A stretch of 44,455 nt of DNA from the NCBI GenBank assembly GCA_937877595.1, contig CALFIY010000058.1:1-44455 (forward strand), in the 5' to 3' direction. Of the stretch, positions 9,302 to 17,686 are shown piece after piece. Both the position numbers and the translations under genes were made by a program. The notes beneath the pieces are model-generated. The model searched no databases, was not told the DNA's origin, and saw nothing but the letters and a program-made list of their open reading frames with translations. This DNA comes from an uncultured Prevotella sp. (GTDB lineage: Bacteria; Bacteroidota; Bacteroidia; Bacteroidales; Bacteroidaceae). Within the stretch, counting starts at the first letter, position 1, and each line of letters opens with the position of its first letter.

Positions 9302-9655
9302 ATGAAGAAGATAAAGCAGATATGCCTTGCTATATGGCGCATAAAGGCTCTGAAATATATTGTTGTGACGGTAATCGCCGTTGTGCTCATCGGTTTTGTG
9401 GATGAGAACAGCGTGTGGAAGCATTATATGAACAAACAGCGCATATCGGAACTCAACGAGGAGATAGAACGCTACAACCAGCAATATCGCCACGATCAGG
9501 CGCAGATACAAAAAATCCACAATGACCCTCGCGCAATACGTAAGATAGCGCGTGAGAGATATTTTATGAAGGCTGACAACGAAGATATATTTGTTATCAG
9601 CGGAGAGGCTGTGGAAACTCAAAAAAAAACGGAAAGACATGAGGCAACTGAGTAA
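9302..9655 (+). CDS. Septum formation initiator (FtsB/DivIC family)
   Basis: Small single-pass membrane protein of the divisome, expected to act with FtsL- and FtsQ-like partners. The 117-aa product has a short basic N-terminus, one transmembrane helix (about residues 18-35, YIVVTVIAVVLIGFV) and a coiled-coil periplasmic segment (about 45-80, ISELNEEIERYNQQYRHDQ). It ends with the family signature PRAIRKIARERYFMKADNEDIFVI (split here as PRAIRKIARERYFMK then ADNEDIFVI). First gene of the run. Its 3' end overlaps the next start. FtsB versus DivIC naming is not decided by sequence alone. Confidence 0.88.
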   Translation: MKKIKQICLAIWRIKALKYIVVTVIAVVLIGFVDENSVWKHYMNKQRISELNEEIERYNQQYRHDQAQIQKIHNDPRAIRKIARERYFMKADNEDIFVISGEAVETQKKTERHEATE

Positions 9656-10031
9656 TACGGAAGTGGCTCTGCTGCTGTTGGGTGGACTGCTGATGGTGGT
9701 TGGGGCTGGTGCCAGCATGTTCTTAAGGAATTGGGCTGCCTATGTGTTTGCTCCCGGGGCACTGCTTTTCGCTGCCATGCAGATGAGGCAGTCGTATAAT
9801 GGTCGTAACATTGCCATACGCCGACTGCGCCGCATGGTGATACTGAGCGACGTGCTTTTTCTGATTGCTGCCTTGCTGATGTTTGCAAATCATGCGAATT
9901 TTCTTGGACTCGACTGGTTATTATATATAAGGTACGTGCGCAATAACTGGATTGTGCTGGTTCTTATTGCTGCTATAATGCAACTTTATACAACGCATCG
10001 AATTGCTAACGAATTGGAAAAAGAGGGCTAA
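9639..10031 (+). CDS. Small four-helix membrane protein, unknown function
   Basis: 130 aa from ATG 9639, overlapping the stop of the divIC-like gene by 17 bases and so probably translationally coupled. Four hydrophobic helices are visible: about residues 9-26 (ALLLLGGLLMVVGAGASM), 31-46, 65-82 (VILSDVLFLIAALLMF) and 98-115 (NWIVLVLIAAIMQLY). The C-terminus is charged. An upstream ATG at 9591 would add 16 Lys/Arg-rich residues encoded inside the previous gene and is less likely. I do not recognise a named domain. The position next to a divisome gene suggests, but does not show, an envelope role. Confidence 0.75.
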   Translation: MRQLSNTEVALLLLGGLLMVVGAGASMFLRNWAAYVFAPGALLFAAMQMRQSYNGRNIAIRRLRRMVILSDVLFLIAALLMFANHANFLGLDWLLYIRYVRNNWIVLVLIAAIMQLYTTHRIANELEKEG

Positions 10032-10109
10032 GAGGCAAAAAAAGTATAAATATCGTTGCCAAAGTCTTAAATAGCGCAAATATTTTTTCTGCGTTTATTG
10101 AGAAGGTTG

Positions 10110-10117
10110 TACATTTG
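10110..10117 (+). promoter_or_regulatory. -7 box TACATTTG before the DUF4369 gene
   Basis: TACATTTG fits TAnnTTTG and ends 26 bases before the ATG at 10144. The -33 element is weak (CTG at 10088-10090, 19-bp spacing). It may give internal transcription of pyrC and the genes after it. Confidence 0.5.
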
Positions 10118-10143
10118 TAGAGCAGAAACGAAGCGAATTTTTT

Positions 10144-10857
10144 ATGAAGAAACTTCTACCCGTTGTGGCTTTAGTGGCACTCATCAGTTCGTGTGCACGC
10201 TCTTACAGCGTACAGGGCTCGTCGTCCATCACAGCCTTTGAAGGTAATAAACTATATCTGAAAGTAGTCAAGGATGGCGATGTGAAAGTAATTGACTCCT
10301 GTGAAGTGGTGCATGGTAAATTCCACTTCAACGGCACCTTGGATACGATACAAATGGCCAATCTTTTTATGGGCGAAGAGAGCCTGATGCCTATTGTGCT
10401 GGAAGAAGGTGATATCAATGTGCGCATTGACGTCGCGCGGCAAAGTGTAGAGGGAACGCCTTTCAATGATAGCCTCTATAGTTTTATTGACAAGCACAAC
10501 CAACTGAGCAGTCAGATGAGCGAATTGTCGCATAAGCAAAGCCAGATGCTGCTGGACGGTATTAGCGAAGATGAAATCAACGCGCAACTTAATGTTGAGG
10601 CCGACAGAATAGCGCTTGAGGAAGACAGGCTGGTTACAAAGTTTATCGAGGCAAACTTTGACAATGTTTTAGGGCCTGGCGTTTTTATGATTTTCACCAG
10701 CCAGTTCCGCTATCCTGTGTTGACACCGCAGATAGAGGACATTATGTCGAAGGCTACAGACAAGTTTAAGAACGACCCGTATGTTCGCGATTATTACCAG
10801 ACTGCTCAGGAGAATGAGCAGCGTATGAACGGGCTGGATGATGAAACGAGTCATTGA
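10144..10857 (+). CDS. DUF4369-type lipoprotein
   Basis: 237-aa predicted lipoprotein. Signal peptide MKKLLPVVALVALISSC has a lipobox Cys at residue 17. The N-terminal half matches the DUF4369 pattern of Bacteroidetes: a small beta domain with VYLKVVKDG-like strands, then 'DSCEVVHGKFHFNGTLD' and a 'GDINVRID' strand. These often precede a thioredoxin-like domain. Here the C-terminal part is instead a charged helical segment (about 115-237, LSSQMSELSHKQSQMLLDGI) with no CxxC motif, so no redox domain is present. The 3' end overlaps the pyrC start by about 20 bases. Function unknown. Confidence 0.8.
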   Translation: MKKLLPVVALVALISSCARSYSVQGSSSITAFEGNKLYLKVVKDGDVKVIDSCEVVHGKFHFNGTLDTIQMANLFMGEESLMPIVLEEGDINVRIDVARQSVEGTPFNDSLYSFIDKHNQLSSQMSELSHKQSQMLLDGISEDEINAQLNVEADRIALEEDRLVTKFIEANFDNVLGPGVFMIFTSQFRYPVLTPQIEDIMSKATDKFKNDPYVRDYYQTAQENEQRMNGLDDETSH

Positions 10858-12169
10858 GGGAGGAACAGTTGTCAATGAGGGCAAAACCTTCAATGGTACA
10901 ATTGTCATAGACAATGACATCATTGAAGCAGTAATTTCCGACGGCAATTATGCAGGCGCAGACACAGGAGCCTGCGAGCACATTGACGCCACAGGATGTT
11001 ATGTCTTGCCAGGCGTGATAGACAGTCACGTACATTTCAGGGAGCCCGGGCTAACAGAAAAGGCTACAATCCACACAGAGAGCATGGCTGCAGCAGCAGG
11101 AGGCGTGACAAGTTTCTTCGACATGCCGAACACCATACCGCAGACAACGACCCTCGAGGCTCTGGAAGAGAAATTCAGTATTGCTGCAGCGTCAAGTCAT
11201 GTCAACTACAGTTTCTTCTTCGGTGCAACCAACGACAATGCATCGCTGTTCAGCAGACTTGACACTCACCGCATTCCCGGTATAAAACTTTTCATGGGTT
11301 CGTCGACAGGCAACATGCTTGTCGACAAGGCTGCAGCGCTCGGGAAAATATTCGGCGAGTCGCCGCTGCCGTTGATGGCTCACTGCGAAGATACTGATAT
11401 CATAAAGAGAAACACCGCCAAGGCTGTGGCGATGTATGGCGACGATCCCCGTGTGACGCATCATCCCGAGATACGCAGCAGTGAGGCATGCTATCGCTCT
11501 ACCGAACTTGCCGTGTCGCTGGCCAGGCGATACGGGCAGCAGTTGCATGTGGCGCATGTCTCTACAGAACGGGAACTGGAACTCTTCTCGCCGCATGAAC
11601 CACTCATCACGGCAGAGGCAACAGTGTCGCATCTGTATTTTTGCGACCGCGACTACAACGCGCTCGGTACACGCATAAAATGCAACCCTGCAATAAAATC
11701 CACGCGCGACCGTGATGCACTCCAGTCGGCACTTACTGACGGAAGGATAGCCACAATAGGCACAGACCATGCGCCACATCTGCTTTCGCAGAAAGAAGGT
11801 GGCTGCCTGCGTGCTGCAAGCGGAATGCCAATGGTACAGTTTTCGCTTGTCACAATGCTTGAACTCGCTGACAGGGGAGTGTTGACAATAGAGCGTCTTG
11901 TCGAATTGATGTGCCATCGGCCTGCTCTGCTTTTCTCCGTGCGTCAGCGCGGTTTCCTGCGCAAGGGATACAAGGCCGATATCACAATAGTTCGTCCGGA
12001 AACGTGGACTCTTACTGGTTCACACATTCTTAGCAAATGCGGATGGAGTCCTATGGAAGGCCATACCTTTATGTGGCGCGTTGAACACACTTTGTGCAAT
12101 GGCCATACAGTCTACGACGGGAAAAAAGTAGACGAGAAATACATCGCCCAGGAAATAAATTTCAGATGA
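10838..12169 (+). CDS. pyrC: Dihydroorotase
   Basis: Zinc amidohydrolase catalysing interconversion of carbamoyl-aspartate and dihydroorotate in de novo pyrimidine synthesis. The 443-aa product shows the dihydroorotase signature DSHVHFREPG (metal ligands His64, His66), FDMPNT, the candidate carboxylated Lys150 in GIKLFMGSS, further metal ligands in MAHCED (His182) and VAHVST, and the catalytic Asp in GTDHAPH. The length and the FREPGLTEK context place it with the class I / DHOase-complex type rather than the short E. coli PyrC. ATG codons at 10838 and 10841 are equally possible. It overlaps the DUF4369 gene at its start and the MetH-domain gene at its end by ATGA. Confidence 0.93.
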   Translation: MMKRVIEGGTVVNEGKTFNGTIVIDNDIIEAVISDGNYAGADTGACEHIDATGCYVLPGVIDSHVHFREPGLTEKATIHTESMAAAAGGVTSFFDMPNTIPQTTTLEALEEKFSIAAASSHVNYSFFFGATNDNASLFSRLDTHRIPGIKLFMGSSTGNMLVDKAAALGKIFGESPLPLMAHCEDTDIIKRNTAKAVAMYGDDPRVTHHPEIRSSEACYRSTELAVSLARRYGQQLHVAHVSTERELELFSPHEPLITAEATVSHLYFCDRDYNALGTRIKCNPAIKSTRDRDALQSALTDGRIATIGTDHAPHLLSQKEGGCLRAASGMPMVQFSLVTMLELADRGVLTIERLVELMCHRPALLFSVRQRGFLRKGYKADITIVRPETWTLTGSHILSKCGWSPMEGHTFMWRVEHTLCNGHTVYDGKKVDEKYIAQEINFR

Positions 12170-12957
12170 TTCTTCGCTACGAGATACACGAACTTGCAGC
12201 CTACATAAACTGGCCTTACTTCTTTCATGCATGGCAACTGCACGACAAGACGCGACAGATGCAACTGCAGCAGGAAGCAGAGCAGTTGCTCTCAGAATAT
12301 GACGGGCGTTATGCGGCAAATGCGATGTTTCAGATAATGGAAGCCAATAGTGATGGCGACGATATCGTACTGGATGGCGGCAGACGGCTTCCTCTGTTGC
12401 GCCAGCAGGAAGAGCGAAGCAAAATGCTGTGCCTCGCAGATTTCGTAAGGCCGTTGTCTTCTGGCAAAAAAGATATGGTAGGGCTCTTTGCTACAAGCGT
12501 AGACCAAGGAATGGAAACGGATTTTGATGACGACCAATATAAAAAAATGATGATGCAACTTCTTGCCGACCGTTTGGCGGAGGCTGCAGCCGAACGCATG
12601 CATCAGGAAGTGCGAACGCGTTATTGGGGATATGCACCGCAGGAGCAACTAACCATGGAAGAACTGCACGCTGAAAAATTTCAGGGCATCCGGCCTGCCG
12701 TAGGCTATCCCTCCCTGCCAGACACAAGTCTGAATTTTGTCATCGATGAACTGCTTGACATGAAACAAATAGGCATCCAACTTACCGAAAGCGGTGCCAT
12801 GCGGCCACACGCAAGTGTCAGCGGTCTGATGATATCTCATCCGCAGTCGTGCTACTTCTCCTTGGGGCGTATAGGCATGGACCAACTGTCAGACTATGCT
12901 GCGCGGCGTGGAATGACTGTCGTGCAAACGCGAAAATTCCTACAGTCAAATCTCTAA
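12166..12957 (+). CDS. Stand-alone cobalamin-dependent methionine synthase reactivation domain
   Basis: 263 aa from ATG 12166, which overlaps the pyrC stop by 4 bases (ATGA). An in-frame ATG at 12094 lies inside pyrC and is rejected. The protein matches the C-terminal AdoMet-binding activation domain of MetH: LADRLAEAAAERMH (133-146), RTRYWGYAP (150-158), IRPAVGYPSLPD (175-186), LTESGAM (206-212), SVSGLMISHP (217-226) and YAARRGM (244-250). In full-length MetH this domain uses AdoMet and a reduced flavoprotein to re-methylate oxidised cob(II)alamin. No homocysteine, folate or cobalamin domain is present here, so it should act in trans on a shorter MetH encoded elsewhere. Split MetH systems are known in Bacteroidetes. 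Domain call is strong, partner is inferred. Confidence 0.9.
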   Translation: MILRYEIHELAAYINWPYFFHAWQLHDKTRQMQLQQEAEQLLSEYDGRYAANAMFQIMEANSDGDDIVLDGGRRLPLLRQQEERSKMLCLADFVRPLSSGKKDMVGLFATSVDQGMETDFDDDQYKKMMMQLLADRLAEAAAERMHQEVRTRYWGYAPQEQLTMEELHAEKFQGIRPAVGYPSLPDTSLNFVIDELLDMKQIGIQLTESGAMRPHASVSGLMISHPQSCYFSLGRIGMDQLSDYAARRGMTVVQTRKFLQSNL

Positions 12958-12969
12958 CGATATAATATT

Positions 12970-12997
12970 ACCTGTCACCTGTCACCTATCACCTGTC
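12970..12997. repeat. 7-bp tandem repeat (ACCTGTC x4) before the phosphoesterase gene
   Basis: Four 7-bp units, ACCTGTC, ACCTGTC, ACCTATC, ACCTGTC, end 9 bases before the ATG at 13007. No Shine-Dalgarno is visible here. Copy number variation would change leader length but not reading frame. Confidence 0.85.
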
Positions 12998-13006
12998 AAC
13001 TAAAAT

Positions 13007-13966
13007 ATGATAGCCCGTTTTGCCATAGTTTTCTTTTTTGTAATGGTGCTCATTGTGGTACCAGTATTGCTGTCGCTCCCACTACGCATCTTCTTTCCGT
13101 GGAAGACATGCCGGCGCGCAGCCATTGCCATAGCCGTTGTGATATGGGGCATAGTGGGCTACGGCACATTTATAGGTTTTGGCAAGATGCAGGTGCGGCA
13201 TATCACATTCAGCAGCAAGGATTTGCCGGCATCTTTCGACGGTTACAGAGTGCTGCAGTTTTCCGATGCCCACGTGGGAACTATGACAGGCAGGTGGAAA
13301 TGGCTTATGGCAAGAGCCGTAGACAGCATTATGGCGCAGAAGGCCGACATGATAGTATTTACTGGCGATATCCAAAATCTCTCTCCTCGGGAACTTACTG
13401 AGCACATGGCGCAGTTGAAGCGCCTGAATGCCAGGGACGGCGTTTTCTCCGTGCTTGGCAATCACGACTATGCCATCTATCAGCGTGCCGACTCGCTCAC
13501 CAAGTTGAAGGCCGTGCGCCTCACTCAGCGGATGGAGCGCCAGGCTGGCTGGAACTTGCTTATGAACGAGCACAAAATCGTGCGGCGCGACAGCGACTCT
13601 ATTGTTGTTGCAGGAATGGAAAACTGGGGCGCATCTGAGCGAATGCCGCGGATTGGCGACGTATCGCAAACGCTGCGCGGAGTAGACTCAACGGCTTTTA
13701 TCCTGATGTTGCAACACGATCCGACAGCATGGCGCAAGAAGATACTGCCGCTAAGCCATGCACAACTCACGCTCAGCGGCCATACTCACGGTGGACAAAT
13801 GACTATTTTCGGATGGTCGCCCGTTCAAATAATATACGACGAGTGGGGAGGAATGACTTACGACGGCCAGCGCGCCATTCATGTGTCAACAGGGCTTGGC
13901 GGACTTATCCCTTTCCGCTTCGGATTGCCAGGTGAAATAGTCGTGGTGACGCTGAGAAAAGAGTAA
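13007..13966 (+). CDS. Membrane-anchored metallophosphoesterase (YkuE/YaeI-like)
   Basis: 319-aa calcineurin-like phosphoesterase with N-terminal membrane helices (about residues 3-25 and 37-57). All metal-site motifs are visible in order: SDAHVG (about 87-92, D-x-H), TGDI (about 121-124), LGNHDY (about 148-153), LQHDP (about 234-238) and SGHTHGGQ (about 255-262). This arrangement with an N-terminal anchor is typical of the YkuE/YaeI group, some members of which hydrolyse UDP-2,3-diacylglucosamine or related lipids; the substrate here is not shown. It follows the MetH-domain gene by 49 bases and precedes plsC, so an envelope-lipid role is plausible. Confidence 0.88.
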   Translation: MIARFAIVFFFVMVLIVVPVLLSLPLRIFFPWKTCRRAAIAIAVVIWGIVGYGTFIGFGKMQVRHITFSSKDLPASFDGYRVLQFSDAHVGTMTGRWKWLMARAVDSIMAQKADMIVFTGDIQNLSPRELTEHMAQLKRLNARDGVFSVLGNHDYAIYQRADSLTKLKAVRLTQRMERQAGWNLLMNEHKIVRRDSDSIVVAGMENWGASERMPRIGDVSQTLRGVDSTAFILMLQHDPTAWRKKILPLSHAQLTLSGHTHGGQMTIFGWSPVQIIYDEWGGMTYDGQRAIHVSTGLGGLIPFRFGLPGEIVVVTLRKE

Positions 13967-14010
13967 ATAGAGAGAATTGACAGGCAAAAAAAACATGAAA
14001 AAACTATAAT

Positions 14011-14775
14011 ATGTTGAAATTCTTATATCGCATATATCAGGTTTTCGTAGCAATCCCTGTGACGGTAGTAGCAACCATAATAACAGCGCTGACAGTTGGG
14101 ATAGGGTGCTCAATAGGCAACGGCCACTACTGGGGATACATGCCGGGAAAATGGTGGGCCAGGGTAATAACAAGAGTTTTCCTCTTGCCGGTAAAAATAG
14201 AGGGAAAGGAAAATCTGGAGCCTGGGCAGTCGTATGTATTTGTCGCCAACCATCAGGGAGCGTTCGATATCTTTCTGGTGTATGGCTTTCTCGGGCGAAA
14301 TTTCAAGTGGTTGATGAAATACCAGATACAGCAGATACCTTTTGTCGGCTATGCCTGCCGCAAGTCGCATCAGATAATGGTCGACAAACGTGGAGTGAGC
14401 AAGATACGCAAGACCTACGACAGTGCGCGCCGGATACTTTCAAAAGGCAACTGCTCTGTGATGGTTTTCCCAGAAGGAGCACGCACGTTTACAGGCCACA
14501 TGGGAATATTCCGCAAGGGTGCTTTCATGCTTGCCGACGAATTGCAGTTGCCTGTCGTGCCACTGACAATCAACGGCTCGTTTCAAGTGATGCCTCGGAT
14601 GCGTGACTGGCATTTTGCAATGTGGCATCCGCTTTCTCTCACCATTCACCAGCCTATTTATCCTGTTGGACAAGGACCACAGAACGTTCAGGCGACAATG
14701 CACCAAGCCTACGACTCCGTAATGTCTGCTTTGGAACCGGAATTCCAGGGCTTTGTAGAAAACCCCGACCAGTAG
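14011..14775 (+). CDS. plsC: 1-acyl-sn-glycerol-3-phosphate acyltransferase
   Basis: Membrane acyltransferase that converts lysophosphatidic acid to phosphatidic acid in phospholipid synthesis. The 254-aa product has an N-terminal hydrophobic segment (about residues 12-34). The catalytic NHxxxxD box is NHQGAFD (80-86, His81/Asp86). The substrate-binding FPEGARTF is at 153-160, and a downstream VVPLTINGS block is present. It lies 44 bases after the phosphoesterase gene and ends 21 bases from the convergent glycosyltransferase stop. Strong family match. Confidence 0.92.
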   Translation: MLKFLYRIYQVFVAIPVTVVATIITALTVGIGCSIGNGHYWGYMPGKWWARVITRVFLLPVKIEGKENLEPGQSYVFVANHQGAFDIFLVYGFLGRNFKWLMKYQIQQIPFVGYACRKSHQIMVDKRGVSKIRKTYDSARRILSKGNCSVMVFPEGARTFTGHMGIFRKGAFMLADELQLPVVPLTINGSFQVMPRMRDWHFAMWHPLSLTIHQPIYPVGQGPQNVQATMHQAYDSVMSALEPEFQGFVENPDQ

Positions 14776-14796
14776 TGGCAGGGAGAAAAAGTAAAA

Positions 14797-15546
14797 CTAA
14801 GGTTCTATTTTGGGATAGTGGCGCATCCATCCGTCCCAGCGCAATCGAATCACGCCGAAGAATGCTTCGCCGAAAATGCCTCCCGACATTTTGCTGACCC
14901 CTTCTCTGCGATTGACAAAGACAACTGGAACTTCCTTTATTTTAAAGCCAATCTTGTAGGCCGTGAATTTCATCTCAATCTGAAAAGCATAGCCTTTAAA
15001 TCTAATCTTGTCGAGTTCAATAGTTTCAAGTACCCTACGGCGATAGCACTTGAATCCGGCAGTCGTGTCTTGAACTTTGAAGCCAGTCACCAGCCTCACG
15101 TATTTCGATGCGAAATAACTCATCAGCACTCTGCCTATCGGCCAGTTCACTACATTTACGCCGCTCACGTAGCGTGAGCCGATGGCCACGTCATATCCCT
15201 CTTCAGCGCATGCAGCATACAGCCGTGGCAAGTCTGCCGGGTCGTGGCTGAAGTCGGCGTCCATCTCAAAAACATACTGATAGTCGCGCTCCAGAGCCCA
15301 GCGGAAGCCTGCGATATATGCAGTGCCAAGTCCCTGCTTGCCACTGCGCTCCACAATAAACAGCCTGTCGGCAAATTCTTCTGCCATGAGCCGCTTCACA
15401 ACGTCGGCGGTGCCGTCGGGAGAACCATCGTCGATGATGAGAATGTGAAAACTCTTGTCAAGCGAATATATGGCTCGGATAATCTTCTCGATGTTCTCGA
15501 TTTCGTTGTAGGTGGGGATGATAACAATGCTGTCGCTCTGGTGCAT
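14797..15546 (-). CDS. GT2 glycosyltransferase, polyprenol-phosphate mannosyltransferase-like
   Basis: Cytoplasmic family 2 glycosyltransferase resembling dolichyl/polyprenyl-phosphate mannose synthase (DPM1 type without membrane helices). From ATG 15546 the product is 249 aa. It shows SIVIIPTYNEIENI, LIIDDGSPDGT (nucleotide-binding Asp pair), GLGTAYIAGFRWAL, the DxD-containing EMDADFSHDP, and QDTTAGFKCYRR followed by a KGYAFQIEM block, all diagnostic of this subfamily. An ATG at 15582 would add 12 residues but overlaps the -7 box at 15580-15587, so 15546 is chosen. Divergent from thrS. The acceptor could be undecaprenyl phosphate, and the donor sugar is not determined. Confidence 0.9.
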   Translation of the reverse strand: MHQSDSIVIIPTYNEIENIEKIIRAIYSLDKSFHILIIDDGSPDGTADVVKRLMAEEFADRLFIVERSGKQGLGTAYIAGFRWALERDYQYVFEMDADFSHDPADLPRLYAACAEEGYDVAIGSRYVSGVNVVNWPIGRVLMSYFASKYVRLVTGFKVQDTTAGFKCYRRRVLETIELDKIRFKGYAFQIEMKFTAYKIGFKIKEVPVVFVNRREGVSKMSGGIFGEAFFGVIRLRWDGWMRHYPKIEP

Positions 15547-15579
15547 AACTGCAAAGATGATTTTGAAACTATTTGTAGG

Positions 15580-15587
15580 CAAAGGTA
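15580..15587 (-). promoter_or_regulatory. -7 box TACCTTTG for the GT2 gene
   Basis: CAAAGGTA on the plus strand reads TACCTTTG on the minus strand, 33 bases before the GT2 start at 15546. Its position rules out the longer start at 15582. Confidence 0.65.
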
Positions 15588-15692
15588 TAAATTAAAGCCG
15601 ACAATGCAACTCATTTTATATATTTTAGTTGTAAATTTTCAGTTTTTCTCTTTTTTTAATTTTTAATTTTCACCTATTCTTATATAATATAG

Positions 15693-15700
15693 TACCTTTG
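15693..15700 (+). promoter_or_regulatory. -7 box TACCTTTG for thrS
   Basis: Perfect TAnnTTTG match 35 bases before the thrS start in a T-rich region. The -33 element is only a T-run. I see no T-box or attenuator-like hairpin in the short leader. Confidence 0.65.
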
Positions 15701-15735
15701 CATTCGCTTATTAAAACCAAACATATATTGTAGAT

Positions 15736-17679
15736 ATGATTCAAATTACATTTCCGGACGGTTCTGTTCGCTCGTATGAGCAGGGCGTTACCGGACTTCA
15801 GATTGCTGAGAGCATTTCGCCGGCCTTGGCACGCGACGTATTGAGTTGCGCAGTGAATGGCGAGACAGTTGAGTTGAACCGCCCCATTCAGAGCGATGCC
15901 GCTATTGCTCTCTATAAATGGGATGACGAAGAAGGCAAGCACACCTTCTGGCACACGTCTGCCCACTTGTTGGCGGAAGCCCTTCAGGAGTTGTACCCTG
16001 GCATACAGTTCGGCTTTGGCCCTGCTATTGAGAATGGCTTCTTCTATGACGTGCTGCTCAAGGACGGCGAGTCGATTAAGGAGAGCGACTTCCCGCGCAT
16101 TGAGGAAAAGATGCGCGAACTTGCCGGTCGCAAAGAGCCTGTCGTTCGTCAGGAAGTGGCCAAAGCCGATGCCCTTAAGGCATTTGCTGCCAACGGACAG
16201 ACTTACAAGTGTGAGCATATTGAGCAGGACTTGGAAGACGGCTCTATTACCACATACACACAAGGTGCTTTTACCGACCTTTGCCGTGGTCCGCATCTTG
16301 TAAACACAGGTGCCATAAAGGCCATCAAACTTACCTCTGTGGCCGGCGCCTTCTGGCGTGGCGATGCCACTCGTGAACAGATGCAGCGCCTCTATGGTAT
16401 TTCCTTCCCAAAGAAGAAGATGCTCGACGAATACCTTGTGATGCTCGAGGAAGCCAAGAAACGCGACCATCGCAAGATTGGAAAGGAAATGGAACTCTTT
16501 ATGTTTTCTGAAAACGTGGGCAAGGGCCTTCCGATATGGCTGCCAAAAGGAACGGATTTACGTTTGCGACTGCAAGACCATCTGCGCAGAGTACAGAAAC
16601 GCTTCGGATATCAGGAGGTCGTAACACCGCATATCGGTTCGAAAAACCTCTACGTCACCAGCGGCCACTGGGATCACTATGGCAAAGACTCTTTCCAGCC
16701 CATTCATACGCCAGAAGAAAATGAGGAGTACATGCTTAAGCCGATGAACTGCCCTCACCACTGCGAGATATTTGCTTGTAAGCCACGCTCATACCGTGAC
16801 CTGCCGCTGCGAATAGCAGAGTTCGGAACGGTATATCGCTATGAGCAGTCGGGCGAACTCCACGGCCTGACGCGCGTGCGCTCATTCACGCAGGACGATG
16901 CCCATCTCTTCTGCCGCGCCGACCAGGTTAAGCAGGAGTTCCTCAACGTGATGGATATCATCGGTGTTGTGCTGACAGCCTTCGGCTTTAATTTTGAGGC
17001 CCAGATTTCATTGCGCGATCCTAACGACCATGACAAATATGTAGGAAGCGACGAGGACTGGGCCCTTGCTGAGAAGGCTATCGTCGAAGCATGCCAGGAG
17101 AAAGGCCTTAACGCCAAGGTTGAATATGGTGAGGCTGCATTCTATGGCCCGAAACTTGATTTTATGATCAAGGACGCCATTGGCCGTCGTTGGCAACTCG
17201 GTACCATTCAGGTAGACTACAATCTGCCAAAGCGTTTCAAGTTGGAATATACCGACGAAGACAACCAGAAAAAGACACCGGTAATGATACACCGTGCTCC
17301 TTTCGGTTCTCTCGAGCGTTTCACTGCTGTGCTGATAGAGCACACAAGCGGACATTTCCCATTATGGCTAACTCCGGAGCAGGTCGCTGTGCTTCCGCTT
17401 TCCGAAAAGTACAACGACTATGCACGCGAGGTTGCCAAGCAGTTTGAACAGGGCGGCGTTCGTCCTACTATCGACCTGCGCAACGAGAAACTCGGCCGTA
17501 AGATACGCGACAACGAACTGAAGCGAATACCTTACATGGTTATCGTCGGTGAGAAGGAACAGCAGGACAACACCGTGGCAGTGCGTCCGCAGGGTGGCGG
17601 CGAGCAGGCGGTAATGTCAGTGCAGCAATTCATTGACCACGTTAACGCAGAAGTGGCAGAGATGACCAAAGATTTCTAA
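15736..17679 (+). CDS. thrS: Threonyl-tRNA synthetase
   Basis: Class II aminoacyl-tRNA synthetase charging tRNA-Thr. The 647-aa length matches bacterial ThrRS. Order of domains: TGS (about 1-60), the editing/SAD domain with HTSAHLLAEAL and later CRGPHL (about 70-220), and the catalytic core. The core contains PMNCPHHCEIF, motif 2 YRYEQSGELHGLTRVRSF and motif 3 HRAPFGSLERF. The anticodon-binding domain follows from about 545 (VAVLPLSEKYNDYA, with RNEKLGRKIRDNE). Starts MIQITFPDGSVR. Only 7 bases separate it from the following lipoprotein gene. Confidence 0.97.
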   Translation: MIQITFPDGSVRSYEQGVTGLQIAESISPALARDVLSCAVNGETVELNRPIQSDAAIALYKWDDEEGKHTFWHTSAHLLAEALQELYPGIQFGFGPAIENGFFYDVLLKDGESIKESDFPRIEEKMRELAGRKEPVVRQEVAKADALKAFAANGQTYKCEHIEQDLEDGSITTYTQGAFTDLCRGPHLVNTGAIKAIKLTSVAGAFWRGDATREQMQRLYGISFPKKKMLDEYLVMLEEAKKRDHRKIGKEMELFMFSENVGKGLPIWLPKGTDLRLRLQDHLRRVQKRFGYQEVVTPHIGSKNLYVTSGHWDHYGKDSFQPIHTPEENEEYMLKPMNCPHHCEIFACKPRSYRDLPLRIAEFGTVYRYEQSGELHGLTRVRSFTQDDAHLFCRADQVKQEFLNVMDIIGVVLTAFGFNFEAQISLRDPNDHDKYVGSDEDWALAEKAIVEACQEKGLNAKVEYGEAAFYGPKLDFMIKDAIGRRWQLGTIQVDYNLPKRFKLEYTDEDNQKKTPVMIHRAPFGSLERFTAVLIEHTSGHFPLWLTPEQVAVLPLSEKYNDYAREVAKQFEQGGVRPTIDLRNEKLGRKIRDNELKRIPYMVIVGEKEQQDNTVAVRPQGGGEQAVMSVQQFIDHVNAEVAEMTKDF

Positions 17680-17686
17680 AGTCAAT

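Noticed and set aside
15547..15582. Longer N-terminus for the GT2 gene
   Set aside because: The ATG at 15582 lies inside the -7 promoter box; the conserved family start is close to 15546.
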